64,000 nucleotides of DNA from Chryseobacterium flavum. Lineage in GTDB: Bacteria; Bacteroidota; Bacteroidia; Flavobacteriales; Weeksellaceae. The notes beneath the pieces are model-generated. The model was not told the DNA's origin and ran no database searches. It saw nothing but the letters and a program-made list of their open reading frames with translations. Position 1 is the first letter of the stretch. Every line of letters starts with the position of its first letter. Shown piece by piece: positions 45,529 to 55,053 of this stretch. The translations under genes and the position numbers were made by a program. The stretch covers positions 1-64,000 of the forward strand of contig NZ_QNUE01000014.1 of the NCBI RefSeq assembly GCF_003385595.1, written 5' to 3'.

Positions 45529-46077
45529 ATGGAAGAATACATTGGAATAATCAAATTGTTTGCCGGTAATTTTGCACCAAGAGGCTGGATGTTTTGTGAT
45601 GGAAGTATATTGGCAATTTCAAGCAACTCTGCCCTATTTTCAATTTTAGGAACCACGTATGGCGGAGATGGCATCACAACTTTTGCTCTTCCAGACTTAA
45701 AGGGGCGCTTGGCAATAGGAGCCGGAAATGTGAATGTGAATACATCTTATCCGCTGGGAGGTGCAGCTGGATCTGACCATACAACGATTCTTGCGCACAA
45801 CCTGCCGAGTGTTGGGAGTGGCTTTCATTTGAAGGTAGCCAATCAGAATGCAACCTCATCCATTCCCACAGCCACATCTTCTATTGCAATTTCAGGGACA
45901 CAGGTAGGCAGGGATTTTAATGCTGTACCGAGTTTTGTTAATGCTGATCCTGAAACTACAATTAACAGTCTTTCTATTTCATTTACGGGGCAAAATCTGC
46001 CAATTGATAACATGCCTCCTTATCTGGGGTTAAACTATATCATCTGTACAGAAGGAATTTATCCTCCGAAAAGCTAA
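45529..46077 (+). CDS. Phage tail collar domain protein
   Basis: 182 residues. The N-terminal half carries EEYIGIIKLFAGNFAPRGW and ILGTTYGGDGITTFALPDLK, characteristic of the phage tail collar/microcystin-dependent protein family. These are common in Bacteroidetes as secreted or surface beta-rich proteins, and this gene is not in a phage. No signal peptide. It is followed 20 bases later by a T9SS cargo gene, so they may be cotranscribed. Function unknown. Confidence 0.85.
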   Translation: MEEYIGIIKLFAGNFAPRGWMFCDGSILAISSNSALFSILGTTYGGDGITTFALPDLKGRLAIGAGNVNVNTSYPLGGAAGSDHTTILAHNLPSVGSGFHLKVANQNATSSIPTATSSIAISGTQVGRDFNAVPSFVNADPETTINSLSISFTGQNLPIDNMPPYLGLNYIICTEGIYPPKS

Positions 46078-46096
46078 TCAGTATAAAAAAATCATC

Positions 46097-46918
46097 ATGA
46101 AAAAAAATATCTTTTTTATGATCTGTGTTTTACTTATATCACCCATTTTATTCGGGCAGACGAGCACAGAAACATTCGAAACAGAATCACATGGAAATGC
46201 AAGCTTTACAGACAATGGAGTCACTTTTAATATCATTTCTCATGTGAGTGTCTTTGATATTCAGGGGAATTTTCCAGGAACAGGCTGGAGCGGAACAGCC
46301 AATGACAACAGGTATATCGACAACTCAAATAACAGCGGGTTTCCTCCTTCTTTCAGCATTAAAACAACCTCTAATCTTTTTAAGGTAAACAGGTTCTGGA
46401 TGTATCTTTCAAAATTAAATCTGGATCTTAATGCAGCTGGTACGCTTACAGTAACCGGGAAACTGAGTGGAGTGACCAAATTTACACAAACAAAAACGTC
46501 AGGTTTTGCAACGCAATTAGGTACAACTAACGGATATACACTGATTGATCTTTCCAACTTAAACGGACAGAATTATACCAATATCATCATTGATGAACTT
46601 CAAATTACTGCAGGAGGAGAATTCAGATATGTCGGTTTTGATGCTTTTACCTGGGTAAAAGACAGCAATATTGTACTGAGCTCAGAAGAAACCCAAAATA
46701 TTCATAAAGGCATCAGTATTTATCCAAATCCCACTACCGGATCATTCTCGATCCAGGCAGAAAAATCAACAAATGCTGAAATGTACAGTACCGATGGAAA
46801 AAAAATAAAATCACTGGAAATAAAAAAAGGAATTACTGAAGTTAATATTACAGAACTTCCTAAAGGTCTCTACCTGATTAAAAACCTTAATGAAACTACA
46901 AAGGTTATTAAAAATTAA
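46097..46918 (+). CDS. Secreted protein with T9SS sorting domain
   Basis: 273 residues. Signal peptide (1-21, LLISPILFGQ), a beta-sandwich-like body, and a T9SS type A sorting domain (about 205-273, starting ISIYPNPTTGSF and ending TKVIKN). It should be exported through SprA. No catalytic motif. It lies after the tail-collar gene and is followed by a strong terminator. Confidence 0.88.
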   Translation: MKKNIFFMICVLLISPILFGQTSTETFETESHGNASFTDNGVTFNIISHVSVFDIQGNFPGTGWSGTANDNRYIDNSNNSGFPPSFSIKTTSNLFKVNRFWMYLSKLNLDLNAAGTLTVTGKLSGVTKFTQTKTSGFATQLGTTNGYTLIDLSNLNGQNYTNIIIDELQITAGGEFRYVGFDAFTWVKDSNIVLSSEETQNIHKGISIYPNPTTGSFSIQAEKSTNAEMYSTDGKKIKSLEIKKGITEVNITELPKGLYLIKNLNETTKVIKN

Positions 46919-46966
46919 TATCTCTACAACAATCACTCCCGATAAAGATTCTAATACATGAATGAT

Positions 46967-46992
46967 AATCTCCTGAACCTGATCAGGGGATT
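46967..46992 (+). terminator. Terminator after the T9SS cargo gene
   Basis: Stem AATCTCCTGA/TCAGGGGATT with one G-U pair, followed by TTTATTTTTT. It may also serve the convergent glycosylase gene. Confidence 0.75.
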
Positions 46993-46993
46993 T

Positions 46994-47680
46994 TTATTTT
47001 TTCAAAGCCAGAATATATTTATCAATAAACAGCTGCCGGTCTTTTGATTTATATTGCTGAATATATCTGGGGTGCTCCAGAACAGTCATCTTTTCAAATA
47101 ACTTCGCTTCCTTATTAAGTTTTGAAATAAATTCTGCATTCTTTTTACCGAGAATAAATACTTCTGAAGTATCCAGATTCAGGCCGACATGCTGTTTTAA
47201 TGACTCTATCATAAAATTTTTTACGGCTTCAAACAGTTCCTTGTCATCATAATAATTTGCATTAAGCCATCCATTTTTTGTTTTTCTTACAATGGCCAGT
47301 GGAAAAGGAGAATTGATATAAATATCTTTGTAAAAGAGATCCACCCCTCCATAGTCTGCTATCATATCATACATAAATACTGAAGAAACTTCATGAGTAC
47401 GGGCTGAGCTCATTGTTATTCCACAGATGCTTTCCAGCCTTTTTGTATCCGTAAATGGAACCCCTGTAACCCCTGCTCCATGGCGGCTGGGATTAATCCC
47501 TATAATGAATTTTCTATTGTTAGAGTCATCATAGTATTTGTGATAAAACTTCTGCATAACCGTTATCGTTTCCGGATTATCCAGATATGGATTCAAAACC
47601 TCAAAACCCTTGGGAAGATTTCCCCTATAGCTAAGATTTTTATTAAACTCAATAACACGATCCGCAAAAGTTTTATCCAT
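46994..47680 (-). CDS. SMUG2-like uracil-DNA glycosylase family (DUF4918)
   Basis: 228 residues. The motif FIIGINPSRHGAGVTGVPFT (about 57-76) is the glycosylase-type motif 1 of the SMUG2/DUF4918 group, which is predicted to remove uracil or other damaged bases from DNA. The C-terminal VLEHPRYIQQY supplies the motif 2 histidine region. It is convergent with the T9SS cargo gene and stands alone downstream of a DUF4241 gene. Activity is by family only. Confidence 0.8.
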   Translation of the reverse strand: MDKTFADRVIEFNKNLSYRGNLPKGFEVLNPYLDNPETITVMQKFYHKYYDDSNNRKFIIGINPSRHGAGVTGVPFTDTKRLESICGITMSSARTHEVSSVFMYDMIADYGGVDLFYKDIYINSPFPLAIVRKTKNGWLNANYYDDKELFEAVKNFMIESLKQHVGLNLDTSEVFILGKKNAEFISKLNKEAKLFEKMTVLEHPRYIQQYKSKDRQLFIDKYILALKK

Positions 47681-47704
47681 GACAATTATTATTAAAAAAC
47701 AAAA

Positions 47705-48445
47705 CTATCCGGGCTGTTCAGAATCATCGTCTTCATCTTCGGATAACATTAATTCAATATCAATAAAGTGAATATAAAGTCCAGAAATTTTTCCATGACT
47801 ATCATAAGCAAAATAAACAGGGTACAGCCCATCACCGAAACCGCTTGCAAAGATTGGGATATGATAATCCGTATGGGGAACTTTCCAATTGATCCAGTCA
47901 CCAAGTTCCCTCTGATGTTTAGGGTTTTCTTTGTAACTCTGAACAAAGAGTTCTGCAAAATAATCATCATATACATTATTAACATTCAGTTCTGAAAGGA
48001 ACCTCTCCACAAAAGGGATAACTTCCGGATCTGTAATACAGCCCAACCCTGCATCTACTGCAAAACCGAAATATTCTCCTTCATTGATTCCCTCAAGGTT
48101 TTCAATCCCGATCAATGCTTCCTGGTAAAGTACAGGCTTTTCTTTTGTAAATTCTACTTTCACTGCTGCATACCGATCCCCCCATTCTTCTGATTGGACT
48201 ACAGCAATCATCACAGGAAAATCTCCTTTCGGAACATCTACAAAATAGGGCTTTTCATCCGCATTCAGATATACAAGAGGATCTCTCACGATTACTTTTC
48301 CGGATGGCAGGGAAACATTTCCGATTTCCATTATTTCCAGCTTCTGATTCATAATCTCTGCTGAGGTAAAATAACTTTCAATATCTACAGGAGATGTTAA
48401 AATCTCTTTTACCTTATCCCATTTTTGCATCCAGCTTTCGTTCAT
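47705..48445 (-). CDS. DUF4241 domain protein
   Basis: 246 residues. FAVDAGLGCITDPEVIPFVE and a preceding PVMIAVVQSEEWGDRYAAVK match the DUF4241 family, whose role is unknown; DUF4241-like proteins are sometimes linked with immunity functions. No signal peptide. The C-terminus ends in an acidic tail (SEDEDDDSEQPG). It starts 24 bases before the glycosylase gene and may be cotranscribed. Confidence 0.75.
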   Translation of the reverse strand: MNESWMQKWDKVKEILTSPVDIESYFTSAEIMNQKLEIMEIGNVSLPSGKVIVRDPLVYLNADEKPYFVDVPKGDFPVMIAVVQSEEWGDRYAAVKVEFTKEKPVLYQEALIGIENLEGINEGEYFGFAVDAGLGCITDPEVIPFVERFLSELNVNNVYDDYFAELFVQSYKENPKHQRELGDWINWKVPHTDYHIPIFASGFGDGLYPVYFAYDSHGKISGLYIHFIDIELMLSEDEDDDSEQPG

Positions 48446-48627
48446 TGCGTTATATTTGTATTGAGTTTGAAAATAATGAATAAATCCAAAGCATCAAACA
48501 CAAAGGGATTTTTTAACAAAAGATTATAAAATTGTTTTAAGTTAAAAAGTCTAATGAGTGCACATATAAAATGCTCTGGCAATAATCATTAACTTTATGA
48601 TCATTAAGATTACGTAAAATAAATTCT

Positions 48628-49341
48628 CTAATATTCTAAGGGTTTGTAGTTTCTGAAAGTTTTATAAAAGTCTTCATCATTTCCTTTGAATGGTTTTTCT
48701 TCAATAGTTTTAAACTTACCTGTAGAATCTTTTTCTTGCACCACTATTTTATCGGAAACATCAATTCTGGCAAATTCTTGTAGAGAGTCTTTTCTGATTT
48801 TAAGAAAGGATGTTATTGTAGAGCCTGTTAAAATCAGTGAGTTAATGCAATTTAATTTTGCATTATAAGTTAAGTTCGGATAAGATTCAGAATTTTTAAT
48901 GTGGATGAAATCTTTATTATGAGGATCATAAACGAATAATGTCATTACTATATTTCCTCCTCTTGCAGCGATACCACTTTGATAGGTTATATCATTAAAT
49001 CCGTCGTTATTGAAATCACCGATTTGAACATCCATACCAGATATTCCATCTTTATCAAATTTAAAGCTGTTTGTAAGCCTCCAGATGTCAAGATCTGTTT
49101 TCTCACCTTTTATCCATTTCTTTTCCGACTTATAAAAATTAATTGATACAAATACATCACCGTTAACTGTATACCTGAATTTCTCAAATTCAACTTTAGT
49201 TTTTCCTTTTGTTCCAGCATTCAGACTATCAACAAACTTCTCTTCAGAAAAATAACCTTCTTTATCATGTTTTGGATTTCCTGAACAAGAAAAAAGAAGT
49301 AAAGCTGGCAGAGCTAGAAAGAAAATTTTAAAAAAATCCAT
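48628..49341 (-). CDS. Hypothetical lipoprotein with FG-GAP-like motif
   Basis: 237 residues from the ATG at 49341; an in-frame start 13 codons earlier is less likely. Lipoprotein signal LLLFSC (Cys19). The middle contains IGDFNNDGFNDITYQS, the calcium-loop pattern of FG-GAP/VCBS repeats, here as one copy. Likely surface or periplasmic. Role unknown. Confidence 0.65.
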   Translation of the reverse strand: MDFFKIFFLALPALLLFSCSGNPKHDKEGYFSEEKFVDSLNAGTKGKTKVEFEKFRYTVNGDVFVSINFYKSEKKWIKGEKTDLDIWRLTNSFKFDKDGISGMDVQIGDFNNDGFNDITYQSGIAARGGNIVMTLFVYDPHNKDFIHIKNSESYPNLTYNAKLNCINSLILTGSTITSFLKIRKDSLQEFARIDVSDKIVVQEKDSTGKFKTIEEKPFKGNDEDFYKTFRNYKPLEY

Positions 49342-49387
49342 GATGTAAAGAATATGTATGAATTTAAGTATTTTCTGCAAATAAAAT

Positions 49388-49414
49388 CCCCCTTCGGTAC
49401 TAACCTGAAGGGGA
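49388..49414 (-). terminator. Terminator at the end of the phenylacetate cluster
   Basis: CCCCTTC/GAAGGGG stem with a 10-12-base loop and a TTTTAT tail on the minus strand, directly after the paaZ stop. Confidence 0.75.
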
Positions 49415-49434
49415 AATTTTATTATTATTTTAAA

Positions 49435-51930
49435 TTAAATCAATCCAAACTGCTGGAAGTGGTGAGTAAAATGCTTTCTGTGCATCAATTCCCACATTTC
49501 TTTATTCAGTTTTCCGAATACATAATTCATATGTTCTGCCTGTGGATTTTCTTTATAATAGATCACAAACTTTTTCAGGTTATCCACGAATGATTGTTTT
49601 GCAGCTTCCAGGTTTTTGTGGGTAAGTTCAGGAAGCGAACCATTCTGCGGAAGGAACGGAGCTGTAAACTCTTTTGGCATTGCTCTGTGGTTATAAAGAG
49701 AGTCCTGCCATTTTTCTAAATGTTCTTCAGGGGTAAAACACTGCTCTGCTTCAGGCTCTCCAAAACTTACCAATACAGCCTGTTCAAGATGTTCTATCAT
49801 CTGCTGTGGAGACATTTTTCCCCAAAGTGCAGGAGTGCTTTCTGTTAATCCATTCAATATTTTCTGAACATTTTTAACATTCAGATCAATGAAAGGAGAT
49901 TGTTTTGCTACCAATGTCAGGATTGTTGCCACGCAAACCACCTCATCTCTCTGGTTCACTACTTCAACCAGCCATTTTACAACACCTGAAGGAATGTTTC
50001 TTCCTTTTACTCCCCTGTTGATTTTTTCTTTTGCTGTTAAATAAACTGTAATGGTATCTCCGGCATATACAGGCTTGAAAAAACTGCAGTCTTCCAATCC
50101 ATAGTTGGCAATAACAGGTCCTTTTTTGCCTGAAACAAATAATCCGGCCGCTGCTGAAAGGATAAAATATCCATGAGCTACAGTTTTATCGAAGATCGTT
50201 CCTGTTAAACTTGTTGCATCAGTATGGGCATAGAAATGATCCCAAGAAACATTGGAAAAGTTTACAATATCCGCTTCAGTAACTGTTCTTCCTGCTGTTT
50301 CCAGAGAATCTCCCACTTCTACTTCCTCAAAATATTTCTGGAAAGGATGTTTGTCTGAGAATCTTTTCTCTGCTCCCTGCTGGTAGATCTTAGTAATTGC
50401 TTTCAATACATCCGGCGACCCTTGAATGGCAGTTTTCTGTAAGAAGAAATGAAGACCGCTTAGTCCGCCCATTTCCTCACCTCCACCTGCTCTGCCAGGA
50501 CCTCCGTGCATTAAAGTCGGAAGTGGAGAACCGTGACCTGTACTTTCCTTGGCGTTATCTCTGTTCAGGACAAAGATTCTTCCATGCTGGGAAGCCATTT
50601 TCCATGAAGTTTCAGCGATAAAGTTTTCATCATGAGAAACGATAGATCCTACCAGGCTTCCTTTTCCTCTTTTTGCCAGTGCAGCTGCTTCTTCAGCATC
50701 TTTATACGGCATTAAGGTAGATACCGGTCCGAAAGCTTCCACATCGTGAGAGATATTCTTTTCGAAAGGCTTGTCATTCAGGAATAACTTCGGACTCATA
50801 AATGCTCCGTTTTCATAGTTGGCATCTACCAGTTCGTGTTTTCCGTCATAGACAAGTTCTGTTTCTGATTTTAATAGGTTCACTTTTCTCAGAACTTCTT
50901 CGTACTGCTGCCTTCCCACCAACGATCCCATTCTGGTTTCTCTGCTTAATGGGTTTCCTATCTTGGTTTGATCCAAAGCTTTAGACAAAGCATTCTGAAC
51001 ATCACCAATTAAGTGCTCAGGAACGATAATTCTTCTGATTGCCGTACATTTCTGCCCGGCTTTTGTGGTCATCTCGTTACGAACTTCCTTGATGAATAAG
51101 TCGAATTCAGGTGTTCCCGGCTTTGCTTCCAGCCCAAGGATAGAACAGTTCAAAGAATCTGCTTCCATGTTGAAACGAACTGCATTTCCGGCAATAGAAG
51201 GAAGAGATTTTAGTTTTCTTCCTGTATGAGCCGAACCTGTAAACAATACAGAATCTCCATCCTGAACATAATCTAAAATATTTCCCGGTTCACCACAAAT
51301 TAACTGAACAGCACCTTCAGGCAATACTCCACTTTCAATCATATCCTGGAACACCGCATTGGTAAGGTAAGACCCGAAAGGAGATGGTTTTACAATGGAA
51401 GGAACACCTGCCAGCAAAGAAGTGGAAAGCTTTTCCAGCATTCCCCATACCGGAAAATTATAAGCGTTGATTTGTATGGAAACGCCTTCACTTGGTGTTA
51501 AAATATGGGTTCCCAAATGTGTCCCGTTTGCAGAGATTTTCTGTGTATCTCCATCTACCCAGAACGGAGTATTCGGAAGCATTCTTTTTGCCAATCCGGA
51601 ATACGTGAAGAAAGTTCCGAAACCTCCCTCGATATCCACCCACGAATCCACATGGGTAGCTCCTGTTTTGTATGATAATTCGTAGTATTTTTTCTTTCTT
51701 TCCAGTAGGTAAAGTGCTACTTTCTTCAACATTTCTCCCCGGTCGTAGAAAGTCATTGAAGATAGATTTTTATATCCTACAGTTCTTCCGTAATCAAGAG
51801 CCTGCTCAAAATTCAGTCCTTCCGTATCGGAAACAGCTACCTGCTCTCCTGTAACGGCATTGTATAAAGGAATTCCATTTCCGGTTCCTTCAACCCATTG
51901 TCCGTGAATATAGTTTTTTAGTTTTTCCAT
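49435..51930 (-). CDS. paaZ: Bifunctional PaaZ with extra C-terminal DUF1569-like domain
   Basis: 831 residues from the ATG at 51930 (MEKLKNYIHGQW). PaaZ opens the oxepin-CoA ring and oxidises the resulting aldehyde. The aldehyde dehydrogenase part (about 1-515) has catalytic Cys295 in GQKCTAIRR, the same number as in E. coli PaaZ. A MaoC-like hydratase part (about 530-690) has the D-x4-H type motif in HFYAHTDATSLTG. The last ~140 residues (from about 695, MSPQQMIEHLEQAV to HFTHHFQQFGLI) look like a DUF1569/DinB-like helical domain absent from the ~680-residue E. coli enzyme. It is the last gene of the cluster. Confidence 0.93.
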   Translation of the reverse strand: MEKLKNYIHGQWVEGTGNGIPLYNAVTGEQVAVSDTEGLNFEQALDYGRTVGYKNLSSMTFYDRGEMLKKVALYLLERKKKYYELSYKTGATHVDSWVDIEGGFGTFFTYSGLAKRMLPNTPFWVDGDTQKISANGTHLGTHILTPSEGVSIQINAYNFPVWGMLEKLSTSLLAGVPSIVKPSPFGSYLTNAVFQDMIESGVLPEGAVQLICGEPGNILDYVQDGDSVLFTGSAHTGRKLKSLPSIAGNAVRFNMEADSLNCSILGLEAKPGTPEFDLFIKEVRNEMTTKAGQKCTAIRRIIVPEHLIGDVQNALSKALDQTKIGNPLSRETRMGSLVGRQQYEEVLRKVNLLKSETELVYDGKHELVDANYENGAFMSPKLFLNDKPFEKNISHDVEAFGPVSTLMPYKDAEEAAALAKRGKGSLVGSIVSHDENFIAETSWKMASQHGRIFVLNRDNAKESTGHGSPLPTLMHGGPGRAGGGEEMGGLSGLHFFLQKTAIQGSPDVLKAITKIYQQGAEKRFSDKHPFQKYFEEVEVGDSLETAGRTVTEADIVNFSNVSWDHFYAHTDATSLTGTIFDKTVAHGYFILSAAAGLFVSGKKGPVIANYGLEDCSFFKPVYAGDTITVYLTAKEKINRGVKGRNIPSGVVKWLVEVVNQRDEVVCVATILTLVAKQSPFIDLNVKNVQKILNGLTESTPALWGKMSPQQMIEHLEQAVLVSFGEPEAEQCFTPEEHLEKWQDSLYNHRAMPKEFTAPFLPQNGSLPELTHKNLEAAKQSFVDNLKKFVIYYKENPQAEHMNYVFGKLNKEMWELMHRKHFTHHFQQFGLI

Positions 51931-51947
51931 TTTTATATTTATCTTAT

Positions 51948-52199
51948 TTATTTTTTTATCCATCTTTGGATCAGCCAGCATATCAAAATAGCAGTGAATA
52001 AAATATCCAGAAAAAAAACAATGTTTATAATGAGATCATAAAAGCTGTTTTCTTCAAGGGACCTTACCAGATCACCATGTTCTTTTTCCACTTCCTCCAG
52101 ATGATTTGCTGACCTCCGTACACAGTAATATCCTGCTAAATTGAATGCACTATAAGCTATCAATACCCAATACCAATATGTTTTTAGCAGACGGATCAT
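51948..52199 (-). CDS. Small hypothetical membrane protein in the phenylacetate cluster
   Basis: 83 residues with two predicted helices, one at each end, and a charged middle (SANHLEEVEKEHGDL). No family recognised. It lies between the esterase and paaZ, with 15-17-base spacers, so it is part of the transcript. Not needed for the known pathway. Confidence 0.5.
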   Translation of the reverse strand: MIRLLKTYWYWVLIAYSAFNLAGYYCVRRSANHLEEVEKEHGDLVRSLEENSFYDLIINIVFFLDILFTAILICWLIQRWIKK

Positions 52200-52214
52200 T
52201 TATACTTCCTCAAT

Positions 52215-53042
52215 TTACTTGGGTTCCTGGTAAGGAAACATTTTCACCAGTCCTTCATATAAACTTCTGTGAAGAATGGTCGCATGGTTGTCTGTTTCCA
52301 TCATTTTATATTCCAATGTCCAGTTTTTCTTTCCTGCTTTTTTCAAAACATCATAGAAAGTCTCAGCATCTTTTACCATCACCGGGTGTTCTCCTTTTCC
52401 TACAGACACGTACACAAACTTTTTAGTATCCGGAGATTTTGAAAGTAATTGTGGAGCCTGTTTTAAAAGGCTTTCATCATCCCACCATAAACTAGGGCTG
52501 ATGATAAAATAGTTGTTGAACATATCAGGTTTCTTCAGCAGTATTTCAGTTGCTACAAGTCCACCAAGAGATTGTCCAAACAGATATTTGTCTGTCGTTT
52601 TAAACTGACTCTCAACATAAGGTTTTAATTCTTTTTCAAGAAAAGTAATAAATTTATCAGAATGTCCTGTGGTAGGATAATCTTTCTGTAAATCCTTTAA
52701 ATCGGTGTGAAAAGTAAAGTCCCTCTTCCGGTCTGTATTAGCAATTCCTACCACCATAGTTTCCGGCATTGCATACATCAGATTAAAAAACTGAACTAAT
52801 CCTGAAACATGAATAAAATCTTCATTCATACTTCCATCCAAAAGATAGATCACCGGATATGATTTTGTTTTATCATATCCCTGTGGAAGATAAATATTCA
52901 GCGTTCTGTCTTCATTTAATGTTTTGGACTTAATTGTCCTCACCTCTCCTATTGTAAGCGGTTTTGCAGTAATCGTCTGTGCTGATAGTGTACAGTTAAC
53001 CAAAAACATTATGCTGCATGCAAGTACAATTTTTTTAATCAT
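52215..53042 (-). CDS. Secreted alpha/beta-hydrolase esterase, Fes/YbbA-type
   Basis: 275 residues. Signal peptide (1-21, VNCTLSAQ), then an alpha/beta-hydrolase with nucleophile motif FGQSLGGLVA (Ser about 155) and a histidine in a C-terminal DNHATI. The sequence YLLDGSMNEDF fits the esterase D/enterobactin-esterase-like group. It is periplasmic or envelope-associated. Its position in the phenylacetate cluster suggests cleavage of an ester that yields phenylacetate-type acids, but the substrate is not known. Confidence 0.8.
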   Translation of the reverse strand: MIKKIVLACSIMFLVNCTLSAQTITAKPLTIGEVRTIKSKTLNEDRTLNIYLPQGYDKTKSYPVIYLLDGSMNEDFIHVSGLVQFFNLMYAMPETMVVGIANTDRKRDFTFHTDLKDLQKDYPTTGHSDKFITFLEKELKPYVESQFKTTDKYLFGQSLGGLVATEILLKKPDMFNNYFIISPSLWWDDESLLKQAPQLLSKSPDTKKFVYVSVGKGEHPVMVKDAETFYDVLKKAGKKNWTLEYKMMETDNHATILHRSLYEGLVKMFPYQEPK

Positions 53043-53060
53043 ATTTATTTGTAATGGTCA

Positions 53061-53654
53061 TTATTTTATATCATCCCAGATACTGTAATCCACAATTTTG
53101 GTAGGGGTTTGCTCTACATATTCTGTAAATGGCTCACAAGGAAGGATCGCTTTCTTTCCTTCCCTTGCCAGTTCCTGGTACAATTTTGTACCTTCAGTTT
53201 TCCAGTGAATCATCTCATCAGAAACTTCACGGATAACTTTTGCAGGACTTCCTACAATAAGCTTTCTTGGCTCACATCTAAAGTTGGCAGGAACAAAGGC
53301 CAAAGCTCCTACAATACTTTCATCACCAATATATGCCTTATCCATCACAACGGAATTCATTCCAATCAAACAATTTTTTCCAATGTGACCCGAATGAATA
53401 ATTGCCCCATGTCCTATATGTGCAGATTCTTCCAATATGGTTTCTATATTCGGAAAAACATGAAGAGTACAATTTTCCTGTACATTGGCTCCGTCTTTAA
53501 TGATAATTTTTCCCCAGTCACCACGAATTACCGCATTGGGGCCAATATATACTTCTTCACCAATTTCTACGTTTCCGATAATGACTGCCTGCGGATGAAT
53601 GTAAGCAGATGACTTTATAATGGGACGAATCCCGTGGTATGAGTAGATGTTCAT
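53061..53654 (-). CDS. paaY: PaaY, gamma-carbonic-anhydrase-like thioesterase
   Basis: 197 residues of left-handed beta-helix hexapeptide repeats with the three metal-binding histidines (CTLHVF, HIGHGAII). In E. coli PaaY is a thioesterase that clears dead-end CoA esters of this pathway and is trimeric. The C-terminal extension (about 160-197) fits PaaY rather than simple gamma-carbonic anhydrases. It follows the thiolase gene across a palindromic repeat. Confidence 0.88.
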   Translation of the reverse strand: MNIYSYHGIRPIIKSSAYIHPQAVIIGNVEIGEEVYIGPNAVIRGDWGKIIIKDGANVQENCTLHVFPNIETILEESAHIGHGAIIHSGHIGKNCLIGMNSVVMDKAYIGDESIVGALAFVPANFRCEPRKLIVGSPAKVIREVSDEMIHWKTEGTKLYQELAREGKKAILPCEPFTEYVEQTPTKIVDYSIWDDIK

Positions 53655-53675
53655 AGAATTTTAATTTAATATACC

Positions 53676-53746
53676 AATGTAACAATATAACAGTCTAGCA
53701 ATAGATTCAATATTGTTACATTGATAAACTGTTATATTGTTACATT
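53676..53746. repeat. Palindromic intergenic repeat in the phenylacetate cluster
   Basis: Perfect 19-bp arms (core ATGTAACAATATAACAGT/ACTGTTATATTGTTACAT) around a 33-base loop, between paaY and the thiolase gene. It shares words such as AATGTAACAAT with repeats at 55794, 57004, 57943, 59860 and 60905. Confidence 0.85.
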
Positions 53747-53756
53747 ATTTAAAAAG

Positions 53757-54962
53757 CTATACTTTTTCAATCACCATTGCATATCCTTGTCCGACACCGA
53801 TACAAAGAGTACACAATGCATATTTTTTATCCTGCTTCTGAAGTTCCATGGCAGCAGAACCTACAATTCTTGCTCCTGAAACTCCAAGAGGATGCCCTAT
53901 TGCAATTGCTCCGCCATTTGGGTTTATTCTTGCATCGTCATCTTTCAACCCTAAAGTTCTTGTTACTGCTAAAGCCTGAGCAGCAAAAGCTTCATTAAGC
54001 TCAATAATATCCATATCGTCCAATGAAAGATTTAATCTTTTCAATAGTTTTTGAGTTGCCTCTACCGGTCCTATTCCCATAATTCTCGGCTCTACCCCTG
54101 CTACAGATGATCCTAAAATTTTAGCTTTTGGTTTCAGTCCATATTTTTTCACTGCTTCTTCACTTGCAAGAATCAGAGCTGCCGCACCATCATTCATTCC
54201 TGAAGCATTTCCGGCAGTTACTGTTCCTTCTTTTCTGAATGCCGGACGAAGTTTTGCCAGACCTTCCATTGAAGAGGAAGGTTTAATAAATTCATCTTTT
54301 TCAAAAATGACAGGATCTCCTTTCCTCTGAGGAATTTCAACTTTTACAATTTCTTCCGCCAGTCTTCCGCTTTCCTGAGCTTTTGTTGCTTTCTGCTGAG
54401 ACCAAAGCGCAAATTTATCCTGATCCTCTCTGTTGATCTGGTGGATGTCAGCTAAGTTTTCAGCAGTTTCCCCCATTCCGTCAACGCCATACATCTCTTT
54501 CATTTTAGGATTAATGAAACGCCACCCGAAAGTAGTATCAAACATCTGACTGTCTCTTCCGAAAGCAGCACTTGGTTTTGACATTACATAAGGAGAACGT
54601 GTCATATGCTCTACTCCTCCGGCAATATAAATCTCTCCTTCTCCGGCTGCAATAGAGCGGAATGCATTCGCTACAGCAGACATCCCTGAAGCACATAATC
54701 TGTTGACGGTCTCTCCTCCGATTTTATAAGGAAGGCCAGCTAATAAAAGGCCCATTCTTGCAACGTTTCTGTTATCTTCACCCGCCTGGTTGGCACAGCC
54801 GAAAATAACATCTTCAATTTCCTCCACAGGAACTTCAGGATTTCTTGCTACTACTTCTTTGATAACAATAGCTGCTAAATCATCAGCTCTTACTTCTGAT
54901 AATCCTCCCTGTAATTTTGAGATGGGAGTTCTGACATAGTCTATGATGTATACGTTGTTCAT
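53757..54962 (-). CDS. paaJ: 3-oxoadipyl-CoA thiolase
   Basis: 401 residues. It cleaves 3-oxoadipyl-CoA to succinyl-CoA and acetyl-CoA, the last step of the pathway. The catalytic residues are Cys90 in NRLCASG, His357 in GHPLGVSG and Cys387 in CIGVGQG. The family includes PcaF and PaaJ, which are hard to separate by eye; the location supports PaaJ. ATG start at 54962. Confidence 0.9.
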   Translation of the reverse strand: MNNVYIIDYVRTPISKLQGGLSEVRADDLAAIVIKEVVARNPEVPVEEIEDVIFGCANQAGEDNRNVARMGLLLAGLPYKIGGETVNRLCASGMSAVANAFRSIAAGEGEIYIAGGVEHMTRSPYVMSKPSAAFGRDSQMFDTTFGWRFINPKMKEMYGVDGMGETAENLADIHQINREDQDKFALWSQQKATKAQESGRLAEEIVKVEIPQRKGDPVIFEKDEFIKPSSSMEGLAKLRPAFRKEGTVTAGNASGMNDGAAALILASEEAVKKYGLKPKAKILGSSVAGVEPRIMGIGPVEATQKLLKRLNLSLDDMDIIELNEAFAAQALAVTRTLGLKDDDARINPNGGAIAIGHPLGVSGARIVGSAAMELQKQDKKYALCTLCIGVGQGYAMVIEKV

Positions 54963-54977
54963 AATTTTTTTCTTTAG

Positions 54978-55049
54978 GCTATAAGCTATATACAGTAGGC
55001 TTTACCAGCTTCAAAAAAAGCTTACTGCCTATTGCCTGAAGCTTATAGC
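54978..55049. repeat. Nested inverted repeat between thiolase and paaI
   Basis: Outer arms GCTATAAGCT/AGCTTATAGC are perfect; an inner CAGTAGGCTTT/AAAGCTTACTG pair has one mismatch. It is a different sequence family from the AATGTAACAAT repeats but in the same kind of spacer. Confidence 0.8.
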
Positions 55050-55053
55050 GTAT

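Noticed and set aside
45529-46918. Prophage remnant, because of the tail-collar domain
   Set aside because: No other phage genes nearby; this domain is common in non-phage Bacteroidetes proteins and sits next to a T9SS cargo gene.
53109-53612. 167-codon plus-strand ORF across paaY
   Set aside because: Antisense shadow produced by the hexapeptide-repeat gene.
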